DNA of 64,000 nt, taken from the NCBI GenBank assembly GCA_020636435.1, contig JACJXX010000001.1, forward strand, positions 2,001,001 through 2,065,000, written 5' to 3'. Source of the DNA: Lewinellaceae bacterium (GTDB taxonomy: Bacteria; Bacteroidota; Bacteroidia; Chitinophagales; Saprospiraceae). The notes beneath the pieces were generated by a model. It searched no databases. It was not told the origin of the DNA and was given only the letters and a program-made list of their open reading frames with translations. How positions within the stretch are numbered: the first letter of the stretch is position 1; every line of letters begins with the position of its first letter. Both the position numbers and the translations under genes were made by a program. Positions 9,629-19,116 of the stretch are shown here, one piece after another.

Positions 9629-9742
9629 GGAGCGCGGACCTCCAGGTCCGCAAAGGCTGCCTTGGGCAGCCCATAAAAAGGCAATATCATACTAAAAACC
9701 TGCTTGGAAGCAGGTTTACGCGGGCCTGGAGGCCCGCGCTCC
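9629..9742. repeat. structured palindromic element with four hairpins
   Basis: The outer inverted repeat is GGAGCGCGG (9629-9637) / CCGCGCTCC (9734-9742). Inside are four perfect or near-perfect hairpins: GCGGACCTCCAGGTCCGC (9634-9651), GGCTGCCTTGGGCAGCC (9655-9671), AACCTGCTTGGAAGCAGGTT (9697-9716) and CGCGGGCCTGGAGGCCCGCG (9719-9738). It is non-coding. The nested design suggests a mobile palindrome or a structured RNA. Confidence 0.75.
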
Positions 9743-9792
9743 AGACCCTCCGGCCATGCGGAATTTTAACTTAACAAAGTAGAACTATACAA

Positions 9793-10692
9793 ATGCACTT
9801 ACACACACCACCCCACATCTTCATCACCGGCGCCAATGGCCAACTGGGCCGCGAATTCCGGGAACTGGAACGCGCCCACCCCGCCTTCCAGTTCACCTTT
9901 GCCGCCAGGGAAGAACTGGATGTGACTCAGGAGACCGCCATCCGGAAGTTTTTCGCCACCCCTGCCTTCGACTACTGCATCAACTGCGCCGCCTACACCG
10001 CCGTCGACAAAGCGGAGAGCGAGCCGGAGGCCGCACAGCTCGGCAATGTCGACGCAGTGCGGTGGCTGGCCGAAGCCTGCGCCCGGCAGGGCACCTCCCT
10101 GGTGCACTACTCTACCGACTACGTGTACCACAACCAGCAGAATACGCCTTTCAAAGAGGAAGACCCCACCACGCCGCAGAGCGTTTACGCCCGCACCAAA
10201 CTGGCCGGCGAGCAGGCCGCCCGGGCCGCCAACCCGAAGACGCTCATCCTGCGCACCTCCTGGGTGTATTCGGCTTTCGGGCACAACTTCGTAAAGACCA
10301 TGCTGCGCCTGGGAAAAGAACGAGAGGAACTGAACGTCGTCTTCGACCAGGTGGGGACTCCCACCTACGCCCGCGGCCTGGCCCAGGCTACCCTGGAAAT
10401 GATCCGGAAGGTGGAACAGGGCGAAGTGGCCCATAACAAACTACAGGGCATTTACCACTACAGCGACGAAGGCGTCTGCAGTTGGTACGACTTCGCCCTG
10501 GCTGTCTTTGAACTGGCAGGCATAAGCTGTAAGGTATTGCCCATTGAGACGAAGGATTTTCCGACGGCAGCGGCCCGGCCGCCGTACAGCGTGCTGAACA
10601 AGAGGAAGATCAAGGCGGCGTTTGGGCTGGAGTTGCAGCACTGGCGGGAGGGGTTGAGGGAGATGATGGCCATTCTTCGTTCGAAAAAATAG
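9793..10692 (+). CDS. rfbD: dTDP-4-dehydrorhamnose reductase
   Basis: This SDR enzyme reduces dTDP-6-deoxy-L-lyxo-4-hexulose to dTDP-L-rhamnose using NAD(P)H. At 299 residues it is the family length. The dinucleotide-binding motif is GANGQLGRE (13-21). Other family blocks are CINCAAYTAVDKAE, YSTDYVY and the catalytic Tyr132-x3-Lys136 in VYARTKLAGE, followed by LRTSWVYS and the C-terminal RPPYSVLNKRKI. It completes the rhamnose pathway with rfbC, though the genes are not adjacent. A hairpin-rich repeat separates it from the membrane-protein gene. Confidence 0.95.
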   Translation: MHLHTPPHIFITGANGQLGREFRELERAHPAFQFTFAAREELDVTQETAIRKFFATPAFDYCINCAAYTAVDKAESEPEAAQLGNVDAVRWLAEACARQGTSLVHYSTDYVYHNQQNTPFKEEDPTTPQSVYARTKLAGEQAARAANPKTLILRTSWVYSAFGHNFVKTMLRLGKEREELNVVFDQVGTPTYARGLAQATLEMIRKVEQGEVAHNKLQGIYHYSDEGVCSWYDFALAVFELAGISCKVLPIETKDFPTAAARPPYSVLNKRKIKAAFGLELQHWREGLREMMAILRSKK

Positions 10693-10843
10693 AAAAAATG
10701 AAAGATTTCAGGTATCGTAAAGGGGGGAAGCCACTCCTCTTTTTCAAACATTCATTGGAATTTGTGGTAAAAAACCTTTATTTTTGGTTCATCTTCGAAA
10801 TCGAAGTGGTTCAACGAAAATTTTCATACAAAAAGACAACCCC

Positions 10844-11095
10844 ATGAAGTCGCTTACAATACACAATATGGATACTGAGTTAGCGAAGGCCATCGAAGAA
10901 CTTTCAAAATCCACTGGATTGAGCCAGAATAAGGTGGTGAAAAAACTGCTTCGCAGAGCGTTGAACTTATCCGAACAGGAAGTGCCAAAACGGGATGTAT
11001 CGCCATTTTTTGGGGTATGGACACAGGAAGAGGCGAAGGAATTCAATGAAGCGGTAAAAGTTTTTGACCACATAGACGAAGAAATGTGGCAATGA
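10844..11095 (+). CDS. antitoxin of a VapBC-type module (ribbon-helix-helix)
   Basis: The ATG at 10844 gives an 83-residue protein beginning MKSLTIHNMDTELAKAIEEL, a typical ribbon-helix-helix DNA-binding start, followed by the helix pair SGLSQNKVVKKLLRRAL. The C-terminal half (FFGVWTQEEAKEFNEAVKVF) should wrap the toxin. The last codons overlap the toxin ATG in an ATGA arrangement, so the pair is translationally coupled. It probably represses its own promoter. The family call is by pattern and context. Confidence 0.8.
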   Translation: MKSLTIHNMDTELAKAIEELSKSTGLSQNKVVKKLLRRALNLSEQEVPKRDVSPFFGVWTQEEAKEFNEAVKVFDHIDEEMWQ

Positions 11096-11490
11096 AAAAA
11101 ATCACCCTCGACACCAATGCATATGCTGCTTTGTCCCAGGGGAAATTGCCCGTTAAACAGGCCATGGAAACCGCCGACATTATTTTTGTGCCGGTCTTCG
11201 TATTTGCAGAATTGCTATTTGGTTTTAAAAATGGAAGCAGGGAGCAGGAAAATTTAGTTTTGTTCAATGATTTTATGAAAATGTCAGGGGTATCCTACCA
11301 CTTTCCAACCGATGAAACTGCCCTGATATATTCGGATATTGCCCTTGATCTAAAACAGCAAGGCAAGCCCATTCCAACCCATGATATTTGGATCGCTGCT
11401 TCGGCTATTGAAACGGGTAGCGTTATCATCACTTACGACAAGCATTTTCTGCATATTGATCAGGTGAGGGTATGGGATGAACTTAAGTGA
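11092..11490 (+). CDS. vapC: PIN-domain ribonuclease toxin (VapC family)
   Basis: The ATG at 11092 overlaps the antitoxin stop by 4 bp; an in-frame GTG six bases upstream is possible but less likely. The 132-residue product has the PIN acidic residues Asp7 (LDTNAY), Glu40 (FVFAELLFGF), Asp98 (PTHDIWIAA) and Asp116 (IITYDKHF). VapC toxins cleave tRNA or rRNA when the antitoxin is lost. Both genes are moderately AT-rich compared with their neighbours, consistent with acquisition. Confidence 0.88.
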   Translation: MKKITLDTNAYAALSQGKLPVKQAMETADIIFVPVFVFAELLFGFKNGSREQENLVLFNDFMKMSGVSYHFPTDETALIYSDIALDLKQQGKPIPTHDIWIAASAIETGSVIITYDKHFLHIDQVRVWDELK

Positions 11491-11522
11491 TGCAAAAGGG
11501 GAAATAGGCTAAAAAGGCAAAA

Positions 11523-11549
11523 CGCCGCCCTCCGCAAGGAGGGGCGGCG
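11523..11549. terminator. GC-rich hairpin downstream of vapC
   Basis: CGCCGCCCTCC / GGAGGGGCGGCG arms enclose GCAA. It lies between the convergent vapC and glycosidase genes and could terminate both, although no T-run follows. The rest of 11550-11810 holds no recognised feature. Confidence 0.5.
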
Positions 11550-11810
11550 GCGCCAAAGAGCGTTAGCCTTTTACAAGATTGCCAGCGTTATTTGGTTTTG
11601 CTGTACTTGAGCGTTATACAGGCCTTTAAGATACGCAATTAGAAGCCGTCCGAGCAGGGGAGCGCCAACAGGCAGGGCTTTGGGAGCCATGAACCCCGGT
11701 TTTGGGCCTATGAAAATGCTGGCCGGCCAATGCCGCTATGTTCTCCGCAGGAGCGGCAGTTGTCCTGCCTCAACCGCTTCCCCGCTCTTTGCCAGGCAGA
11801 TTACCCTGCA

Positions 11811-14219
11811 TCAAACCCGCACCTGCAACAGCCGCCCCAGCTTTAGAAAAGCCTCCTCCCACTCCTGGCTGGCAAAGACCCACTCCCCGTTTTTATACCC
11901 CTGCAGCATAAAGTAGTAGGTATTCTGGCTGCGCCAGAAATCGAGGTTAAATTTGAGGGTTTCCAGCGTTTCCAGGATGGTGATCAGGCTTTGCAGGCGG
12001 TCCAGGTCGGCGGCTTCGGTGTCCAGTTGCTGGATTTCATTAAAGACGCGCTCGCTGGCGGCCAGTTTGAACGCCTGTTCGTCGGACAGCTTGACGTCCC
12101 AGCGGCGGAATTCGGAGAACAGGCGGCGGAGTTCCCGGATGTTGAGGCTGCCATTCTCAAACTGGCGCAGCAGGTCGCGGTTGACAACAAAGCCCACGGC
12201 GCTGCGGTAAAAGTCTGGCACCGGAATATCGTCCATGGCGATGCCGCGCATCAATTGGTAGTGGTCGTTGTAGATGGAGCGCATCTCGTTCTCCACCTGG
12301 TCGAGGCTCTTTTTGGTGATCTGGTCGAAAATTTTCCTCTTTTCATCCCGGAACAACTGCTGGATGGTGTACTTTTCATCGCCGAAGTACTTCTGCATGA
12401 TGCTGATGACCTCTCCGAGGTTGGTGTTCGTAAAGGCCTCGCGGGCCTGGCCGGCCATCTCGTCGAAATCCTCCCGGCCCATATCCAGCAGGATGTTGCC
12501 GATGATGTGGTGCTGGCCCAGGTAGAGCACCGCAAAGCTGAACTGCCGCTCGGAAAGAGTCGCTTTCGACTTGACGGTAGCCCGGCCCAGGGCCAGGCTA
12601 TGTATACCCGCCGATTGCCGGTAGTAGGCCTCGCTTTCCGCAATGTAATTGAAGAATTCGAGGTGCTCCGGGTATTCCTCGAAGATAGACGACACCGCGT
12701 AGTGCATTCCCACGCGCACCAGGTCTACCTGGGCAGGGATTACGAATTTTTTATAACTGGCAGCCCCGTTTCCGTACACGTTGCTGGGGGCTTTCTCCAG
12801 GCGTTGGAGGAATTCTTCGTGCAGGTTGACATTCGCCACGTTGACGGCGTAATGAATGGCCCGGTTGGCGTATTGAAGAATCTGGTTGGTTTCGATCCCG
12901 GATATTTCATCGAAGAACCAGCCGCAACTGGTGAACATCAGCATGGCGTGCCGCTGCATCTCCATAATGCGGAGCAGGCGGACCTTCTCCTCCTGATCCA
13001 GTTCTTTCCTGGCGTTGCGTTCCACAAAGGCATTGATGGATCTTTCCGAACGGGCCAGCAAGACTTGAATATAATCGTTGCGGGCCGCCCAAACATCCTT
13101 TAGCAGTTTGGCGCCTTCTTTTTCGTAAAGCGGGATCAACTCGTCTCTCAGCCAGTTCAGCGCTTCGCGCAGGGGTTTGCGCCACTCCTGGTTCCAGCCC
13201 GGCCGGCCGCCCGAGTTGCAGCCGCAATTGGAGCGCCAGCGCTCCACCCCGTGGACGCAACTCCAGGAGCTGTTCTCGTGAATCTGGATTTCAAATTCGG
13301 GAGGGAACAGCTCCAGATACTGGCCGTAGTTGGTGATGGTGGCCAGGCCCAGGTCTTCAATGCTCTTCAGGCAGGCAGCCAGCGCCATCTCGCCGTGGCG
13401 GTGGTGGTGGCCGTAGCTCTCTCCGTCGGTGGCGATGTGCGCCAATTGGGGTTCGTCATTGACGTCGAAGGCTTCGGCAAAACGCTCGGCAAAATGGCTG
13501 CCGTTGTTGAGCAAGCCTTCAAAAGCCACCCCCTGGGCGATGCCCCCATGGTAGAAAAACAAAACGATGCTGCGGCCCGATGGCAGGCGGCACAGGTATG
13601 GGCGGCGGGTGTCGATGCCCCCGCCTCCGATCGGCGCCCATTCTTTGGCGCCAATTATGCGGAAAGCTTTCGCCTGCCGGGGGGCCAGAATGGTGAATTG
13701 AATGTCATTTTCAGCCAGCACTTCCAGCGTCTCCGTGTCGGCGGCGGTCTCCGCCAGCCACATGCCTTCCGGCTTCCGCCCGAAGCGGTGCTCAAAGTCG
13801 GCAATCCCCCATTTTACCTGGGTGGTCTTGTCGCGCCGGTTGCACAAAGGCAGGATCAGGTGGCTGTGCACCTGCGCCAGGGCAGAGCCATGGCCGCCGA
13901 ATTGCTCCCGGCTTTGCTTATCCGCGTCGAGAATGCCCCGGTAAGCCTCGGGGTCCGCCTGTTCCATCCAGGACAGCAGCGTGGGGCCAAAGTTGAAACT
14001 GATCTGTGCGTAATTGTTGACAATGCCCACAATATTTTCTTCCTTGTCCAATATCCGGGCTGCCGTGTTCGGCGCATAACACTCGAAATTGATGCGCTCG
14101 TTCCAGTCGTGAAAAGGAGCTGCGGAATCCTGCTTTTCAACCGACTCCAACCACGCATTCTCCCGGGGAGGCTGGTAAAAATGGCCGTGGATGCAAACGT
14201 ACTTATTGGCTTTATTCAT
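11811..14219 (-). CDS. GH57 family glycosidase with DUF3536 domain
   Basis: The 802-residue protein opens with the GH57 motif 1 (ICIHGHFYQPPREN type, residues 8-21). Glu157 in GMWLAETAAD is the expected nucleophile, and Asp265 with Glu267 in ATDGESYGHHHRHGE correspond to the acid/base region. The C-terminal half (about 380-800) is the helical DUF3536 region. There is no signal peptide, so it is probably cytoplasmic and acts on an alpha-glucan such as a storage polysaccharide; the exact substrate is not deducible. The gene stands alone, convergent with vapBC. Confidence 0.9.
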   Translation of the reverse strand: MNKANKYVCIHGHFYQPPRENAWLESVEKQDSAAPFHDWNERINFECYAPNTAARILDKEENIVGIVNNYAQISFNFGPTLLSWMEQADPEAYRGILDADKQSREQFGGHGSALAQVHSHLILPLCNRRDKTTQVKWGIADFEHRFGRKPEGMWLAETAADTETLEVLAENDIQFTILAPRQAKAFRIIGAKEWAPIGGGGIDTRRPYLCRLPSGRSIVLFFYHGGIAQGVAFEGLLNNGSHFAERFAEAFDVNDEPQLAHIATDGESYGHHHRHGEMALAACLKSIEDLGLATITNYGQYLELFPPEFEIQIHENSSWSCVHGVERWRSNCGCNSGGRPGWNQEWRKPLREALNWLRDELIPLYEKEGAKLLKDVWAARNDYIQVLLARSERSINAFVERNARKELDQEEKVRLLRIMEMQRHAMLMFTSCGWFFDEISGIETNQILQYANRAIHYAVNVANVNLHEEFLQRLEKAPSNVYGNGAASYKKFVIPAQVDLVRVGMHYAVSSIFEEYPEHLEFFNYIAESEAYYRQSAGIHSLALGRATVKSKATLSERQFSFAVLYLGQHHIIGNILLDMGREDFDEMAGQAREAFTNTNLGEVISIMQKYFGDEKYTIQQLFRDEKRKIFDQITKKSLDQVENEMRSIYNDHYQLMRGIAMDDIPVPDFYRSAVGFVVNRDLLRQFENGSLNIRELRRLFSEFRRWDVKLSDEQAFKLAASERVFNEIQQLDTEAADLDRLQSLITILETLETLKFNLDFWRSQNTYYFMLQGYKNGEWVFASQEWEEAFLKLGRLLQVRV

Positions 14220-14388
14220 AAATTTTTTTTGATCTTATTGTTAAGGCTCCTTCTTTTCCGGCTCTTACTCGCTTATAATGAATGATTTAAAAACGAATGG
14301 GCTCCGGAATTAGTGTAAAACATACAATAAGATAAGCATTTGAAACGGAAAAGTTAGAGCCTTGTTCTGATTTACTTCATAATTTTTT

Positions 14389-14523
14389 TTACACGCTCTT
14401 GACTTTCAGGGGCGAAAAACGAAGAATAATGCTCCGGCCACTGAACATCAGCGGCGGCATCATCGCCACGGCAGAGGCCATGCAGATGAGAACGGAAAGC
14501 ACCTTGTACTCCCGCTTTAACAT
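14389..14523 (-). CDS. possible small membrane protein (44 aa)
   Basis: This short frame starts MLKREYKVLSVLICMASAVA, followed by a hydrophobic stretch and a basic end (FSPLKVKSV). The N-terminal basic residues plus a hydrophobic helix look like a signal anchor. It sits in the 390-base gap between the divergent glycosidase and lipoprotein genes. There is no homologue I recognise; it may be an undescribed small protein or chance. Confidence 0.3.
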   Translation of the reverse strand: MLKREYKVLSVLICMASAVAMMPPLMFSGRSIILRFSPLKVKSV

Positions 14524-14609
14524 TTATTTAAGAAACAAATAAGAAAAGTAGCCTGGCCAACGTTAATGGAGTGCGAGTTAACTTACTTTAAACTAAAAAA
14601 ACCATTAAC

Positions 14610-15149
14610 ATGCGCAAACTAATTTTCCTAACCATTCTGGCCGTCGCTTTTGCTTCCTGCAGCAATGTAGGCAAATACAAAGAGGCCATCGAATCCCTGT
14701 CTTCCGACTGGGAATCCGCCACCAGCCAGGTCAAAGCTACGGTAGACCAGATCACGGAGGCCCAGAACCAGGCCACAACTGCCTTGCAAAACATGAACCC
14801 TTCGGAAGAAGTGGCCGCTACCCTCAGCGATGAGCAAAAGAATAAAATTGCTACCGTGCAGCAGACTGTTCAAAGCAAAGTGGGAGACCTGGGAGCATTA
14901 GCCCAGCAGGCGCTCGAATTTATCGGTAAATGGCAGGAAGAAGGCGAGAAGCTGGATGCCCTGAAGGAAGGCCTTGCGGGTGGCAAACTGCCCGGCGACG
15001 TGCAAGCCACCATCGATAGCCTGAAAGGCATGATTGGCACTGCCGGCGAAAAAGTGTCGGAATGGGCCAGCCAGGTGGATTCCGCCAAACAAGCCGTTGC
15101 CAGCGCAACCCAATCTTACAACGACGTGATCGGCGGCGGCGCTCAATAG
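14610..15149 (+). CDS. lipoprotein with coiled-coil body
   Basis: The signal sequence ends in a lipobox (VAFASC), with Cys17 as the lipidated residue. The remaining 160 residues are almost entirely helical and rich in Ala, Gln, Lys and Ser with heptad spacing (QTVQSKVGDLGALAQQALEFIG), ending in GGGAQ. It is probably anchored in the outer membrane facing the periplasm, in a Lpp- or apolipophorin-like role; I cannot name a family. A terminator-like hairpin follows at 15189. Confidence 0.7.
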   Translation: MRKLIFLTILAVAFASCSNVGKYKEAIESLSSDWESATSQVKATVDQITEAQNQATTALQNMNPSEEVAATLSDEQKNKIATVQQTVQSKVGDLGALAQQALEFIGKWQEEGEKLDALKEGLAGGKLPGDVQATIDSLKGMIGTAGEKVSEWASQVDSAKQAVASATQSYNDVIGGGAQ

Positions 15150-15188
15150 AGCAAAAACCGGCTTACTGGTTTTATCGCCGGCCAACAG

Positions 15189-15218
15189 AGAGCCATTCCG
15201 GAATTCCGGGATGGCTCT
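15189..15218 (+). terminator. terminator hairpin after the coiled-coil lipoprotein gene
   Basis: Perfect arms AGAGCCAT / ATGGCTCT plus an inner CCGGAATTCCGG palindrome, followed by a short T-rich stretch (TTTATGTT). It lies 40 bases after the stop at 15149. Confidence 0.7.
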
Positions 15219-15275
15219 TTATGTTATCATAAGGCTCACCTTCAACCATTCTTTCTCTTATTCCTTTCTATATTT

Positions 15276-17828
15276 ATGCCTTCAACTTTGAAAAACAAAT
15301 CCAAGCTTATGATAAACTGGAGACTTCTGTTATTATTGGGCCTTTTCATAATCGCCAGTGGACGGCTGCCGGCCCAGGCCCCCCGGAAATGGTCTTCGTC
15401 GGAAACTTATAAGGCCATCCAGAAGCTCAATTTTCTGGGCTCCGCGCTCTACGTTGCTGCTCACCCCGATGACGAGAACCAAAGGCTGATCTCCTACCTC
15501 TCGAATGACGTGCACGCCATCACCACCTACCTGGCCATGACCCGGGGCGATGGAGGCCAGAACGAGATCGGCCCCGAGATCGAAGAACTGCTGGGCGTGA
15601 TCCGCACCCAGGAGTTGCTGGCCGCCCGGCGGATCGACGGCGGCAACCAGATGTTCAGCCGCGCCAACGACTTCGGCTATTCCAAAAACCCGGAGGAGAC
15701 GCTGGAATTCTGGGGGCACGAAGAAGCCCTGTCCGACGTGGTGTGGGCCATTCGCAAGTGGCGGCCCGACATCATCATCAACCGGTTTGACGAGAAATCC
15801 GCCGGCCGCACCCACGGCCACCATACCACATCGGCCATGCTTTCTTATGAAGCCTTCGATCTGGCCGCCGATAAAAACACCTTCCCCGAGCAACTCAAAT
15901 ACGCCGAAACCTGGCAACCCAAGAGGCTGTTTTTCAACACGTCGTGGTGGTTTTACGGCAGCCAGGAAAATTTTGAAAAGGCGGACAAGTCCAAAATGCT
16001 GAGCGTCGACGTAGGGGTCTACTACCCCGTCCTCGGCAAGTCCAACACCGAAATTGCCGCCGCCGCCCGAAGCATGCACAAAGCCCAGGGCTTTGGCGAT
16101 GCGGGCACCCGCGGTTCTCAGATGGAGTACCTCGAACTGCTGAAAGGGGATATGCCTGCCGATAAAGAAAACCTCTTTGCCGGCATCAATACTACCTGGA
16201 GCAGGATTGAAGGGGGGGCGCCTATCGGCAAGATACTCGCCGAGGCAGAGGCTTCTTTTCAGTTCACCAACCCCGGCGCCAGCGTTCCTAAACTGATGGA
16301 GGCCCTGGCCCTGATCGAAGCCTTGCCGGACGGGTTCTGGAAAAACGTCAAACAACAGGAGATCAAAGATGTCATCCAGGCCTGCCTGGGCTTGTACCTG
16401 GAAGCGGTGGCCGGCGAGCCTTCCGCCACCCCCGGAGAAGAAGTGGAATTGAACATAGAGGCGATCAACCGTTCCCGCATCCCGGTTAGCCTGCAATCTG
16501 TAAATATCCTTCCGGAAGGCAGGGACACCGCTCTTTCCCTGGCGCTGAACTACAACGAAGACCAGAAAGTGTCCAAAATGGTTGCCCTCCCTGAAGATAT
16601 GGAAGCAACCAGCCCCTATTGGCTGAAAGAAAAGTGGGAGGAGGGGCGCTACACCGTTGAAGACCAGCGCCTGCGCGGTTTGCCGGAAGCGCCGCGGGCG
16701 TTCCGCGTCCAGTTCAACCTGACCGTTGCCGGCCGGCCATTTGCAGTACAAAAAGAAGTGGTGTACAAGTACGAAGACCCGGTAAAAGGTGAAGTCTTCC
16801 AACCGTTTGAGATCACGCCGCCCGTATTCGTACAGGCGGTGGAACCGGTTTATGTATTTGGGCACGACGAACCCCAGACGGTGGAGGTGGTCGTCAAATC
16901 GGGCAAAGCCCAGGTTTCCGGGACGGTGGAACTGCGCCACAGCGAAGGGTGGACAGTGGAACCCGAGTCGGTCGGCTTCGAACTGGCCCTCAAAGGAGAG
17001 GAAAAGACCCTTCGCTTTCAACTCTCTCCCCCAAAACAACAGGATGAAAGTTTCATAACTCCTTTAGCAAAAGTAGGCGGCCAGGCCTACAGCCGAAAAC
17101 TCACCCGGATCGATTACAGCCATATTCCGGTGCAAACCATATTGCTCGACGCTTCCGCCAGAGTGGCGCGGGTAGAGCTTGAAAAAGCAGGCGATGAGAT
17201 CGGCTACATCATGGGCCTGGGCGATGAAATTCCGGCCAGCCTGGAACAGATCGGCTATAACGTCTCCCTGCTGGAAGAAAATGGCATCACCCCGGAGAAC
17301 CTCCGCCGCTTCGACGCGGTGATCCTCGGCGCGAGGGCCTATAATGGCCTGGAAAGAGCCCGTTTTTACCAGCCGGCCCTCTTTGAATACGTCAAAAATG
17401 GGGGTACGCTGATCGTTCAATACAATAAGAATTTCGGGCTGACCGTGCCCATGGAAGACCTCGCGCCTTATCCATTGAAAATTTCCCGCGACCGGGTGAC
17501 GGTGGAAAACGCGCCGGTGCGTTTCCTGAAACCAGAGCATCCCATTCTGAACTGGCCCAACAAGATTACCGCATCAGACTTTGACGGCTGGGTGCAGGAA
17601 AGGGGCCTTTATTTCCCCAATGAGTGGGCGGAACAGTACGAGCCCATCCTCTCGAGCAATGACCCGGGTGAGCCGCCCAGAGACGGCGGCCTGCTGGTGG
17701 CGCGTTACGGGGAAGGTTATTACATCTACACCGGCTACAGCTGGTTCCGGCAATTGCCGGCCGGCGTGCCCGGAGCGTTCCGGCTGTTTGCCAATATGAT
17801 TTCCATTGGGAAAAAGCCGAGGCCCTAG
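15276..17828 (+). CDS. secreted PIG-L family deacetylase, multidomain
   Basis: A signal peptide (WRLLLLLGLFIIASGRLPAQA) follows either the ATG at 15276 or the one at 15309. The PIG-L/LmbE zinc deacetylase domain covers about residues 55-290. Its metal motif AAHPDDEN is at about 62-69, with TRGDGGQNEIG and the HGHHTTSA histidines downstream. A beta-rich middle follows. The last 250 residues (AVILGARAYN, GGTLIVQYNKNF) resemble a glutamine-amidotransferase-like fold. At 850 residues it is the long Bacteroidota form, thought to act on N-acetylated sugars outside the cytoplasm. Its stop codon lies inside a palindromic repeat at 17826. Confidence 0.88.
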   Translation: MPSTLKNKSKLMINWRLLLLLGLFIIASGRLPAQAPRKWSSSETYKAIQKLNFLGSALYVAAHPDDENQRLISYLSNDVHAITTYLAMTRGDGGQNEIGPEIEELLGVIRTQELLAARRIDGGNQMFSRANDFGYSKNPEETLEFWGHEEALSDVVWAIRKWRPDIIINRFDEKSAGRTHGHHTTSAMLSYEAFDLAADKNTFPEQLKYAETWQPKRLFFNTSWWFYGSQENFEKADKSKMLSVDVGVYYPVLGKSNTEIAAAARSMHKAQGFGDAGTRGSQMEYLELLKGDMPADKENLFAGINTTWSRIEGGAPIGKILAEAEASFQFTNPGASVPKLMEALALIEALPDGFWKNVKQQEIKDVIQACLGLYLEAVAGEPSATPGEEVELNIEAINRSRIPVSLQSVNILPEGRDTALSLALNYNEDQKVSKMVALPEDMEATSPYWLKEKWEEGRYTVEDQRLRGLPEAPRAFRVQFNLTVAGRPFAVQKEVVYKYEDPVKGEVFQPFEITPPVFVQAVEPVYVFGHDEPQTVEVVVKSGKAQVSGTVELRHSEGWTVEPESVGFELALKGEEKTLRFQLSPPKQQDESFITPLAKVGGQAYSRKLTRIDYSHIPVQTILLDASARVARVELEKAGDEIGYIMGLGDEIPASLEQIGYNVSLLEENGITPENLRRFDAVILGARAYNGLERARFYQPALFEYVKNGGTLIVQYNKNFGLTVPMEDLAPYPLKISRDRVTVENAPVRFLKPEHPILNWPNKITASDFDGWVQERGLYFPNEWAEQYEPILSSNDPGEPPRDGGLLVARYGEGYYIYTGYSWFRQLPAGVPGAFRLFANMISIGKKPRP

Positions 17829-17988
17829 TGCTTCGCGCACTAAATACCGGGATATAAAATGGACTCTTTTACCGCTATACTGCGTTGCTCGTCGCTCATA
17901 TAGTCCCGCTATGCTCGTTCCTCGCGCCTTGTCTAGCGGCAAAATAGCCTCATTTTATATACCCCGTTACTTAATGCGCGAAGCACTA
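17826..17988. repeat. 163-bp palindromic element, family A (copy 2)
   Basis: The ends are TAGTGCTTCGCGCA / TGCGCGAAGCACTA, perfectly inverted over 13-14 bases. The core contains CTGCGTTGCTCGTCGCTCA and CTATGCTCGTTCCTCGCGCC, shared with the other family A elements. The first three bases supply the TAG stop of the deacetylase gene. The following 180 bases (17989-18169) contain degenerate 8-bp-period repeats (TGGTTAGA, TGGCTATA) and no gene. Confidence 0.8.
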
Positions 17989-18169
17989 GCGGAACGCCGA
18001 AGGCGGGCCGTGTTGATTGCCCGCCTTCGCCCGCAATAACAGGCTTCGGCTCGCAGAGGCGGGCAAAATTGTTAAATGGTTAGATGGCTATATTGTTGCC
18101 GGGCGTTGAATCCATCCAACAATCCAACCATTTCACCCTGAGCTTGTCGAAGGGCAACCATCCAACCCC

Positions 18170-19048
18170 CTACCCCACCCGCTCCTTCTCCCCGCCCTGC
18201 CGCCGGTGAAGAATTTGATGGTATACCTCTTCAATGCTCGGGTTCCCCTCCACTTCATCGTCCTCCTGGACTTCCTTGACCAGGAGTTTGGGGTTGACGT
18301 ACTGGTAATCGGCCTCGTCGTATTCGTAGATGGACCAGCAGCCCCAGTTGTATTCCAGGGCAGTGAGGTTCTCCACCCAGTCGCCGGAATTGAGGTAGGT
18401 TACTTTTTTGCCCTTCACCTCCTCCACCCGCATCTGGGGGCGGTGGATGTGGCCGCAAACGACGTAATCGTAATCCGCTTCGGCCGCCAGTTGCAGGGCC
18501 GTATCTTCAAAATCGCTGATAAACTTGACGGCTTCCTTAACGCGGTGCTTCACCTTTTTGGCGAAAGACATGCGAGGCAGGCCCATTGCCATGCGCATCT
18601 TGTTGATGGAGCGGTTGAGGCGGATGAGCCAGTCGTAACCCTTGCCCCCCAGGCGGGAGAGAAACGGGGAATAGCGGATAACCAGGTCGAAGATGTCTCC
18701 GTGGAAGATCCAGTAGGTTTGCCCTTTCAGCGTCAGAATGAGTTTGTCGCGCAGATGGATATTGCCGGAGGAAAAATCGGAATAGCGGCGGAGCACATCG
18801 TCGTGGTTGCCGGTGATGTAATATACCTTGGTGCCATTGGTGGACATTTTTAAAATGCGCTGCAGGACCTGTATGTGTTCTTTCGGAAAATAGCGCTTCC
18901 GGAACTGCCACATGTCGATAAAGTCGCCATTCAGGATCAGCATTTCCGGTTTGATGCTCTTCAGGTAGTTGAGCAATTCTTTGGCATGGCAGCCGTAAGT
19001 TCCTAAATGCGTATCGGATAAGATGACAATATCGAGCTCCCTTTTCAT
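18170..19048 (-). CDS. LpxH-like metallophosphoesterase (UDP-2,3-diacylglucosamine diphosphatase type)
   Basis: The ATG at 19048 gives 292 residues. The calcineurin-like metal motifs are SDTHLG (11-16), GDFID (41-45), GNHD (80-83), FHGD (about 115-118) and GHIH (199-202). The order and the long GDxxD to GNHD spacing fit the LpxH/YbbF group, which hydrolyses UDP-2,3-diacylglucosamine to lipid X in lipid A synthesis. A more general phosphoesterase role cannot be excluded. The C-terminal 40 residues are acidic and variable. It may be co-transcribed with the upstream lipoprotein gene at 19578. Confidence 0.82.
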   Translation of the reverse strand: MKRELDIVILSDTHLGTYGCHAKELLNYLKSIKPEMLILNGDFIDMWQFRKRYFPKEHIQVLQRILKMSTNGTKVYYITGNHDDVLRRYSDFSSGNIHLRDKLILTLKGQTYWIFHGDIFDLVIRYSPFLSRLGGKGYDWLIRLNRSINKMRMAMGLPRMSFAKKVKHRVKEAVKFISDFEDTALQLAAEADYDYVVCGHIHRPQMRVEEVKGKKVTYLNSGDWVENLTALEYNWGCWSIYEYDEADYQYVNPKLLVKEVQEDDEVEGNPSIEEVYHQILHRRQGGEKERVG

Positions 19049-19116
19049 AGCGGCCTGGTAAGGTGGTTTTATTTGGTTGTTTTTCAACCCATCTCATAAT
19101 ACCAGCAAATTCGGGA

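Noticed and set aside
15333..17039. 568-codon minus-strand frame
   Set aside because: Antisense of the PIG-L deacetylase, no domain or start context.
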